A stretch of 32,202 nucleotides of DNA from Acidobacteriota bacterium. Its GTDB lineage: Bacteria > Acidobacteriota > Terriglobia > UBA7540. Position numbers and translations under genes: made by a program. Positions 26,024 to 32,202 of this stretch are shown here, piece by piece. Numbering within the stretch: the stretch's first letter is position 1; the number at the start of each line of letters is the position of its first letter. The notes below the pieces were generated by a model. That model did not search any database. It worked only from the letters and a program-made list of their open reading frames with translations, and was not told the DNA's origin. The stretch is taken from positions 1 to 32,202 of the forward strand of contig PLSX01000233.1 in the NCBI GenBank assembly GCA_003165315.1, written 5' to 3'.

Positions 26024-26062
26024 CGAGATCTGCTCATGTAGGGCTGTCTCAGTCGCTACCGC

Positions 26063-26104
26063 AATTCTTAATTCTTAATTCTTAATTCGTAATTCTTAAT
26101 TCCC
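26063..26104. repeat. Heptanucleotide tandem repeat
   Basis: Six successive 7-nt units: AATTCTT three times, AATTCGT, AATTCTT, AATTCCC. It sits 3 nt before the stop of the aldolase gene (in its 3' flank) and about 40 nt upstream of the small membrane gene. Slippage could change its length. Confidence 0.9.
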
Positions 26105-26106
26105 CC

Positions 26107-26874
26107 TTATTTAAGTCCATCGACCACAGTCTTGTGAAACGCCCTCATCCCATTCATATAAACGCCGATATCGCTGCCCAGGCTGATCATCCGGAACCCT
26201 TTCTTGATCCAATGGATGGTGTCGGCCGGAGTTGCGGGCAGGAATCCGGGCGCAACGTTGTGGCGCTTGCAGCTATCCACCAGCGCATCCATGGCAGCAA
26301 GGAAGCGGGGATGATCGAACTGGGCGGGGATTCCCATCGAGACGGTCAGGTCGTAGTGTCCCATCCAGGCCACGTCCAACCCGGGCACGGAGACAATCGC
26401 GTCCAGGTTTTCGAAGGCTTTGGCGGTTTCCAGCAGAGCAATTACCATGATGTCCGCATTGGCTTCAGCGAAGGCGGAGGGGCCGCCCGGACGATAAAGG
26501 TCATGGGCGATGCCCAGGGCGACTCCGCGCTTGCCCTCGGGCGCATATTTCAACTGCGCTACGGCGTTCTCCATCTGTTCGCGAGTTTCCACGCGGGGAA
26601 TCATCACGCCGCGCGCGCCAAGGTCCAGCACGCGTGAAAGGGGCGCAACGTTTGCGTCCGGCACACGAACCATGGGCACGATATCGGTCGAGCGGCTGAG
26701 CGCGATCATCTCCGCCGCCAGGGAGATATCGCAGCGGCCGTGCTCCATGTCGAAGAGTACAAACTCCATTCCCGTGGCCGCCAGCATGGGGCCAATGCCG
26801 GCGCTGAAGAGCTCCAGGACCATCTGCCCGTAAACCACTTCACCCTTTTTCAGCTTGTCTTTTACTTTGCTCAT
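26107..26874 (-). CDS. HpcH/HpaI-family class II aldolase
   Basis: 255 residues, normal for the family. It cleaves 2-keto-3-deoxy or 4-hydroxy-2-oxo acids to pyruvate plus an aldehyde, with a divalent metal. Visible active-site residues are H45 (FDMEHGRCD), R70 (VPMVRVPD), the metal ligands E149 (IALLETAKAFENLD) and D175 (MGHYDLTVSMG), and the ARGVMIPRVET strand. The family includes 2-keto-3-deoxy-L-rhamnonate aldolase and 4-hydroxy-2-oxoheptanedioate aldolase. Its start overlaps the stop of the dehydrogenase gene (ATGA), so translation is coupled. With a lactonase nearby, a non-phosphorylating sugar-acid route is plausible, but no dehydratase is in the window. Confidence 0.93.
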   Translation of the reverse strand: MSKVKDKLKKGEVVYGQMVLELFSAGIGPMLAATGMEFVLFDMEHGRCDISLAAEMIALSRSTDIVPMVRVPDANVAPLSRVLDLGARGVMIPRVETREQMENAVAQLKYAPEGKRGVALGIAHDLYRPGGPSAFAEANADIMVIALLETAKAFENLDAIVSVPGLDVAWMGHYDLTVSMGIPAQFDHPRFLAAMDALVDSCKRHNVAPGFLPATPADTIHWIKKGFRMISLGSDIGVYMNGMRAFHKTVVDGLK

Positions 26875-27929
26875 TGCGCCACTTCCTTTCTGCGCTCCGC
26901 ATACTTCCGCAGCTTGGCCTGGAATCCCGGCCGCTCCAGCACCTCTTTGTTCACCACGTTAACCGGAGCCTTGCCCTGGCTGATGGCAACAGCGCCTTCA
27001 CAATCGATCCGTCCCATATCACGGAACAGTTCCTCCGTCCAGCCGATCGAATGCGAAGTCAAAACGACGTTTTCCATTTTCAACAGAGGCGAATCAGTCT
27101 CTATCGGCTCTTTTTCAAAAACGTCCAGGCCGGCGCCGGCGATGGCGCGAGTTTCAAGGGCGCGAATCAACGCCGTCTGGTCGATAATTGCGCCGCGCGC
27201 GGTATTGATTAAAACCGCGGTCGGCTTCATCAGGCCCAGTTCGCGCTCGCCGATCAGGTGGCGGGTGGCGGCGCTGTACGGGCAGTTCACCAGGACGTAG
27301 TCGGACTGGCGAAGGAGATCGTCGAGTGAAACGCTCTCCACGCCCAACTCCTTTGCGCGCGCCTCGGTGACGTAGGGATCAAACGCCAGGAATTTTGCCA
27401 CATCAAAGTTGCGGAGCAGGCGCACGGCTTCGCTGGCAATGTTTCCCAACCCGATTGTGCCCACGATGCGGCCTCGGGGTTCACGTCCCAGGCGGCGGGT
27501 GCTCTCCACCCAGCGGCCTTCGCGCATCATGCGATCCTTTAGAACCAGATTGTGCGAAAGCGCCAGAACCATCAGGACGATGGAGGAAGCGATGGGCCGC
27601 ACCACTCCGGCGGGAGTAATGTAGACGGCGATATCGTGTTCCGTGCACGCAGCGAGATCGACGTTGTCGTAGCCAACGCCGCAGCGCCCGACGGCGCAGA
27701 GCTGCTCGATCCCCTGCAGGGAGGACGCAGTAACCCGGGGCTTCAGGGAGATCAGGACGTCGATGCCGGCAAGCTGTTCCGGCACATATTCGGCGCGATA
27801 ATCCGCCACAAACTTGTAATCGATCACGGGCTCGGCGTCGAGCACGGAAAGACCGATGTCAGGGAAGATCAGTTGTCGTTCCTCGTTGAGAAAATCCGCC
27901 GACAAAGCTACCTTAAAGTATTTTTCCAT
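26871..27929 (-). CDS. D-isomer-specific 2-hydroxyacid dehydrogenase
   Basis: 352 residues, longer than most because of an extended N-terminus and C-terminus. NAD-binding Rossmann motif GTIGLGNIASEA (about 157-168), then the acid of AFDPYV. Catalytic residues by family position are R245 (NTARGAIID), E274 (FEKEP) and H293 (TSHSIGW). It most resembles the phosphoglycerate dehydrogenase/glyoxylate reductase branch. Likely role: interconversion of a 2-keto acid and D-2-hydroxy acid in the same pathway as the overlapping aldolase. AGGACAGG lies a few nt before ATG 27929. Overlap of 4 nt with the next gene indicates one operon. Confidence 0.93.
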   Translation of the reverse strand: MEKYFKVALSADFLNEERQLIFPDIGLSVLDAEPVIDYKFVADYRAEYVPEQLAGIDVLISLKPRVTASSLQGIEQLCAVGRCGVGYDNVDLAACTEHDIAVYITPAGVVRPIASSIVLMVLALSHNLVLKDRMMREGRWVESTRRLGREPRGRIVGTIGLGNIASEAVRLLRNFDVAKFLAFDPYVTEARAKELGVESVSLDDLLRQSDYVLVNCPYSAATRHLIGERELGLMKPTAVLINTARGAIIDQTALIRALETRAIAGAGLDVFEKEPIETDSPLLKMENVVLTSHSIGWTEELFRDMGRIDCEGAVAISQGKAPVNVVNKEVLERPGFQAKLRKYAERRKEVAQ

Positions 27930-28574
27930 ATGACCTGTCCTTTAATTTAATTTTCCCGAAAGCTGCTTGCTGGTGAAAAACCATCCGATTATAACTCGAC
28001 ACCGACATGCGGCCTTCGATGTTTTTGGCATTTCCCGGTGACCGCGCCACCGCCCATTTCCATTCGCAACCGTTGCACCGGACAGGTGGTATACCACGCA
28101 ATGAGGTCTTTCGGTCGGGAAATTTGCAGCGGAGCTTACCGTTGGGAATTTGAGATTGCACAATTCGCAGATCCCCTCACCTGATTTCTCAGTGCGCTTT
28201 TGAAATGGAGATCCTGAGCACTGTTCTTGCGGGTCCGTGCCGATCATTCTGAATGCACTCCGCTGTGAAGAGACTGTTGGGGGACACGGAGCAAAGCTTC
28301 GCTCTGAATTCGAGCGATGGGAAATCCACACCGCCACCAGCCAGGCCGGTAAGAAATCCGGGCTAAGTGTGTGCGACATGCCGTGCTGATTACATGGGAC
28401 TTATCCGGATACACCTTCATATTTGATGTCTTTTCTGGGTTCGAGCCCCACTTCCGATGACGAACAAATAGCAGAAGTGGGCGCGCCACATATAAAGCTC
28501 TTTTCGGTCCGTTGAACTCACCGAGATCGGTTAAATCTTCGTTCATTGCATTTTGCCTCATTTTAAATAACTAT
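27930..28574. other. Intergenic, no convincing gene
   Basis: Minus-strand frames of 145 and 105 codons exist here but overlap one another, lack ribosome binding sites and have no protein-like pattern. The left edge must hold the promoter of the dehydrogenase-aldolase operon. Base composition shifts towards A+T beyond about 28560. Confidence 0.4.
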
Positions 28575-29090
28575 CTTTCTTTTCATCAACATCGTGGAAA
28601 GGAGCATTTAACTTGCTTGTTTTCATCAACATCGTGGAAAGGCAAAAAGTGGACATTTTTTCATCATTTATTTTTCAATGGCTTAGGGGAAATTTGAGGC
28701 AAATTATTTTTCCCTTTTTTCAAAAGCCCTCCGCCGCCGGTGATTCATATAAGTTATTTAATTTCAATAAGATAAAATTCTGTTGGATTTTGCCGAAAAC
28801 ATCTAACCGTCTTTATTTTCTTACACATCGTGGAAAGATTCGGCTCCTTCTCGTTCGAGATTTCAGTCCATGACCTAACTTCTTGTTAACAAATGGGATA
28901 GATATTTAGACATTTTGACCGAAAACTCTAACTCCCTTTCTTTTCTGAGATATCGTGGAAAGACTCCTTTCCCCCTGGTTCGAATTTATCCGCCGCCGAT
29001 CTAACTCCTTGTTAACGAATGAGATAGAGATTAAGACATTTTGACCAAAACCTCTAACTCCCTTTCTTTTCTGGAATATCGTGGAAAGAA
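28575..29090. repeat. Array of degenerate direct repeats with ATCGTGGAAAG core
   Basis: The 11-mer ATCGTGGAAAG occurs five times in the same orientation, at 28591, 28631, 28827, 28952 and 29078 (distances 40, 196, 125 and 126). It is preceded by a TTTCTTTTC-like tract. The last two units agree over 28875-28963 and 29001-29089 at about 80 of 89 positions by hand alignment, and include CTAACTYCTTGTTAAC. The first two share 23 identical nt (28580-28602 and 28620-28642). The array is AT-rich against its GC-rich surroundings. Function unknown. Spacing and spacer behaviour exclude CRISPR. Confidence 0.8.
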
Positions 29091-29468
29091 CCCTTTTCGG
29101 GTTGATGAGGATGACCTTCAAATCCGGGTTGCGCGGTCGCGGTTGCGACCCCCTTTGGCATCCATTTGCCTTGCCCGCGCCCGGTGTCGAAAAACAATTT
29201 TGGAGTCGCAAGAAGGGGGCAAATTGGGACCCGTCTACCGCTCGCGTCAGTCTCTGATTGTGTCCCCTGCGGCCAGGCGCGGAAATCTTGTTGTGCGTGG
29301 CTGACTGTTTGGGGTTGCAGGAGTCGGAAGCGGCAGGGACCTGGGGAGCGGACATGGCGGCGCCTCATGGCGGAATCCCAAGGTATATCAGGCTACGCTA
29401 CTAAAGTCAAGATAATTCCATCGTATTTAGAGCCTACAAAATGTCGCTGGAGGGGCGGCGAATTCACC
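29091..29468. other. Intergenic, no gene seen
   Basis: Between the repeat array and the end of the minus-strand ankyrin gene. Overlapping open frames on both strands show no family signature. No terminator was identified for the ankyrin gene. Confidence 0.35.
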
Positions 29469-31153
29469 CTACGGATTCCTGCCCGGCGCGGCTTCCTTTT
29501 CCTTCTGAATCTCCGACAGGTGGGTCCGCGCTGCGCTTCGTTCTGCTTCCGGCGGGTTCAGTTCGATGAAATAGCCGAGATTCTTGAGCGCCAGATCGTA
29601 CTGCCCGGTCAATTCCAGTTCGCGCGAAAGAGACTGGTAGGCGTCACCCCACCAGGGGGCGAAGTTCACGGCCTCGCGCAACAAGATGATGGGCTGGGCA
29701 AGCTCTGCCGGCGCGTTGGCCTGCTTGATCAAGACCGAGGCGCGGTCGTAAATGCGGCGTGCCTCGTCGGGGATGGGCGGAGGCGTGGGCAGCGCGGCGG
29801 CAAGTTGAACGACGTGGTCGCGCCGGGCTCGGTCGCGGGGGTGATTCTGCAAATCCGCGACGTAGCCGGCAAAGGTGGCGGGAGGATGCTGGACAAGCGC
29901 TTCTTCCAGCACGCGCACAACCTCTCGTTTGTCGGCCAGGATGAGGTCTAACGATTGTTGGCAGCTCAGACTGTTGCAGGCAAATCCCGAACGGTGCCGC
30001 TCAAAACCGCGAAGGCACTCGAGGGCGAAGCTTAGAGGCGTGCTCGCGTGGTTGTCCATCGCCTGGATGTTTGCACCCCGGGCCAGCAGCGCCTTGATGG
30101 CGTCGGGCCGGTCCCGGAAGGCGGCCCGGTGAAGCGCGGTCTGTCCGTCCACGCTTTTGGCCTCGATGTTTGCGCCCCGGTCGAGCAGCAAGTTGATCAC
30201 TTCAACCGCGGGGAATTTTTCCACGTAAAAGGGGGTGCCCGCATGGGCGATTCCACCCGCCTCCGCTGCGCACATCAGAGGGGTGAAGGCATCGTTGTTC
30301 CTTGCCTCGATCTGGGCGCCGCGATCAAGCAATAACTTGGCAACGTCGGCGTGGCCGGTTTCCGCCGCGACGTGCAAAGCGGTCTTGCCCTCCTGATCCC
30401 TGGCTTCGATCTGGGCGCCGTCATCAAGTAGGAGCTTCACCACGGCAGTCTGGCCATTCCTGGCGGCGGCGAGCAGGGGCGTGTAGCCGATATTGTTTCT
30501 GCTCTCAAGCTTGCCGCCCTTTTCCAGCAGCAGTTTCACCACTTCCGGCCTGCCGTTTTCCGCGGCTCCGTGCAGCACCATGCCATCGACGCTGTCCATG
30601 GCGCCCTCTTCCAACATCAACCGCACCACTTCAACATTGCCGTCGGTGGCCGCGCGGATGAGCGCCATGAAGCCGCTCTTGCCCTTCACCTGGGCATCCG
30701 TGCCCTTTTCGAGCAGCAGCTTCGCCATTTCGGTGTTGCCATGGTTGACGGCCTTTACCAGCGCGGTTTCGTCATCGCCTTCGGCGGCCTCGGCGTTGGC
30801 GCCTTTTTCGAGCAGGAGCTTCACCAATTCCGTATTGTTATCTTCCGCCGCCTGGAGCAGGGGAGTCTTGCCATTCCCCATAACGTCGATGTTGGCTCCC
30901 TTTGCCAGCAGCAACTTAACCACGTTAATCTTGCCTTGTTGGACCGCCTCAAGCAGGGGAGTGATTCCCCATTTGTCCTTGGCTCAATGTTGGCGCCCTT
31001 TTGCAGAAGCTGCCCGACCGCCGCGGTGTCGCCGCGCGAGGCAGCCACGATCAGGTCGTTATCGAGGTTGGTGGAGGAATCCTGGCATGCGGCCGGCGCA
31101 CTGAAAGCCAGAATCATGAGGGGAAGGAGAATTGACAACAGGACCTTTTTCAT
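29469..31153 (-). CDS. Exported ankyrin-repeat/TPR protein, interrupted by a probable 1-nt deletion
   Basis: The N-terminus starts at ATG 31153 with a signal peptide (KKVLLSILLPLMILAFSAPAAC), which has an Ala-Ala-Cys that may be a lipobox. The first ankyrin unit follows (IVAASRGDTAAVGQLLQKGANIE). At about 30981-30986 the frame must change by one base: 'ATTGAGCCAAGG' becomes ATT-GAG-GCC-AAG if one G is added. The reading then continues as KDKWGITPLLEAVQQGKINV into the long frame that ends at 29469. That frame holds about ten more ankyrin units (GKTALHVAAETGHADVAKLL type) and a C-terminal TPR-like segment (YDLALKNLGYFIELNPPEAE). A real protein of about 560 residues is expected if the deletion is a sequencing error; otherwise the gene is broken. 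Confidence 0.82.
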
Positions 31154-31433
31154 GGCGAATGTCCAATTCAGCTTGAGGCAACAGACATGGGGCTGCGGCG
31201 CACTGCACGGCCATGGCAAGTCATACGCCCGGCGGGCGGCGTGGTCAAGCGAAAAGATACCTGAATTGCAAACAAACCGGAGAATTCTGAAGAAGTGGAA
31301 AAGATTGGAGACTTAAGGCCATTGGCCGGTGTGTTGGCGCTATCCATCGCCCGGGGTTGGCGGTAAGATCATCTCTTGCGCCGAGCAATCTTTACAATTT
31401 GACTGCGGACTATGCGCGGGACCGGAGGACGCG
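31154..31433. other. Divergent promoter region
   Basis: 280 nt between the ankyrin gene (minus) and the alcohol dehydrogenase gene (plus). It should contain both promoters. I could not select a confident -35/-10 pair. Confidence 0.35.
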
Positions 31434-32202
31434 ATGCAAGCAATGGTACTGAACAAACTCAGGACCTCACTGGAATGGACGGAGCTCGCCGACCGCCAGC
31501 CCGGGCCGGGGGAAATTCGCCTCAAGGTGGGGGCCTGCGGTGTCTGCCGCACTGATTTGCATGTGGTGGATGGCGAACTGCCTGATCCGAAGCTTCCCAT
31601 CATTCCCGGCCATGAAATTGTGGGGCGAATCGATGTAATCGGTGCTGGAGTTGAGGGATTGCAGGTGGGCCAGCGCGTGGGCGTTCCCTGGCTCGGCCAC
31701 ACTTGCGGCGTCTGCCCTTATTGTGTTAGTGGCCGGGAGAACCTTTGCGATCGCCCTCTTTTCACCGGGTTTACGCGCGACGGCGGCTACGCCACATCGA
31801 CCATCGCGGATGCGCGCTATGCCTTCCCTCTGGGGGAGGTTGGGGACGACGTGGCGCTGGCCCCTCTGCTCTGCGCGGGGCTGATTGGCTGGCGTTCGCT
31901 CAGCATCGCGGGTGAGGGTAAAAAGCTGGGGCTTTATGGGTTCGGCGCCGCTGCCCACATCATAGCCCAAGTGGTGAAGTGGCAGGGGCGATCGGCATTT
32001 GCCTTCACGCGACCGGGGGATGCTTCCACTCAAGCCTTTGCCCGCAGCCTGGGAGCGGCGTGGGCTGGCGGCTCCGACGAGATGACGCCGGAGCAGTTGG
32101 ACGCGGCCATCATCTTTGCCACCGTCGGTGACCTTGTGCCCCTGGCGCTTCAGGCTGTCCGCAAGGGCGGGCGCGTGGTCTGCGCGGGCATCCATATGAG
32201 CG
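31434..32202 (+). CDS. Zinc-dependent alcohol dehydrogenase (5' part, runs off the window)
   Basis: 256 codons are present and the frame is open to the window edge. Start ATG 31434 has GGAGG 5 nt upstream. Catalytic zinc ligands are C38 (GVCRTDLH), H60 and E61 (IPGHEIVG). The structural zinc Cys are C91, C94, C97 and C105 (CGVCPYCVSGRENLC). The NAD(P) fold begins with GLYGFGAAAHIIAQ. This is the medium-chain dehydrogenase family, of the AdhP/propanol-preferring subgroup by its motif set. It oxidises alcohols or reduces aldehydes; with the aldolase nearby an aldehyde product such as lactaldehyde is a possible substrate, which is inference. Confidence 0.9.
   Translation, partial: MQAMVLNKLRTSLEWTELADRQPGPGEIRLKVGACGVCRTDLHVVDGELPDPKLPIIPGHEIVGRIDVIGAGVEGLQVGQRVGVPWLGHTCGVCPYCVSGRENLCDRPLFTGFTRDGGYATSTIADARYAFPLGEVGDDVALAPLLCAGLIGWRSLSIAGEGKKLGLYGFGAAAHIIAQVVKWQGRSAFAFTRPGDASTQAFARSLGAAWAGGSDEMTPEQLDAAIIFATVGDLVPLALQAVRKGGRVVCAGIHMS

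Noticed and set aside
28435-28460. tRNA-like T-arm (GGGTTCGAGCCC)
   Set aside because: No acceptor, D or anticodon arm could be built around it on either strand.
28580-28642. Possible CRISPR (two identical 23-nt repeats 40 nt apart)
   Set aside because: Only two copies with a 17-nt gap, later copies at 125-196 nt spacing, and no cas gene nearby.
28906-29355. Minus-strand frame of 149 codons with a repeated LSTI-x-QKRKGVR-x-FGQNV peptide
   Set aside because: The peptide repeat is a by-product of the 126-nt DNA repeat, which keeps frame only between the last two units; the preceding unit is 125 nt away and breaks it. No start signal or protein-like composition.

Overview
The window looks like a chromosomal segment from an Acidobacteriota-type bacterium. 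This is inferred from the pair of very large Oar-like TonB-dependent receptors with an N-terminal carboxypeptidase-regulatory-like domain, the exported TPR proteins beside them, short palindromic REP-like elements, and the GC-rich sequence. No rRNA, tRNA, intact transposase or CRISPR array was found.

Layout. 1-470 has no recognisable gene. 471-3461 encodes a Tat-exported clan GH-D (alpha-galactosidase-like) glycoside hydrolase. 3833-4336 (minus) is a stand-alone Hcp-family protein. 4531-5274 is an Sfp-type phosphopantetheinyl transferase. 5334-7448 is a LysR regulator followed by a YeiH-type transporter. 7613-9099 (minus) holds a small four-helix membrane protein and a HAD phosphatase.

9508-20938 is the heart of the window: a duplicated module of TPR protein, convergent lipoprotein and TonB-dependent receptor. 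The first copy is intact. In the second the receptor is intact, but the TPR gene is a pseudogene and the lipoprotein is a short scar. The two receptor genes share a matched -35/-10 promoter, a long leader with a hairpin (AGTCCA-N4-TGGACT), a 31-nt identical 3' UTR and a matching terminator hairpin. A third, intact TPR paralogue follows at 21189.

22463-27929 is a sugar-acid style catabolic region: a xylose-isomerase-like TIM barrel protein and a transaldolase-family protein (plus strand), converging with an SMP-30-type lactonase, a small membrane protein, an HpcH/HpaI aldolase and a D-2-hydroxyacid dehydrogenase (minus strand). The aldolase and dehydrogenase overlap by 4 nt. A decayed 3' fragment of a second aldolase gene lies beside the small membrane gene.

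27930-29468 is a 1.5-kb stretch without a convincing gene. It carries an AT-rich array of degenerate repeats, each containing ATCGTGGAAAG. 29469-31153 (minus) is an exported ankyrin-repeat/TPR protein interrupted by a probable 1-nt deletion. The window ends inside a zinc-dependent alcohol dehydrogenase gene.

A working reading is an oligosaccharide or glycan-derived nutrient locus: outer-membrane receptors and periplasmic TPR proteins upstream, cytoplasmic aldol and dehydrogenase chemistry downstream. The link between the two halves is inference from proximity only.
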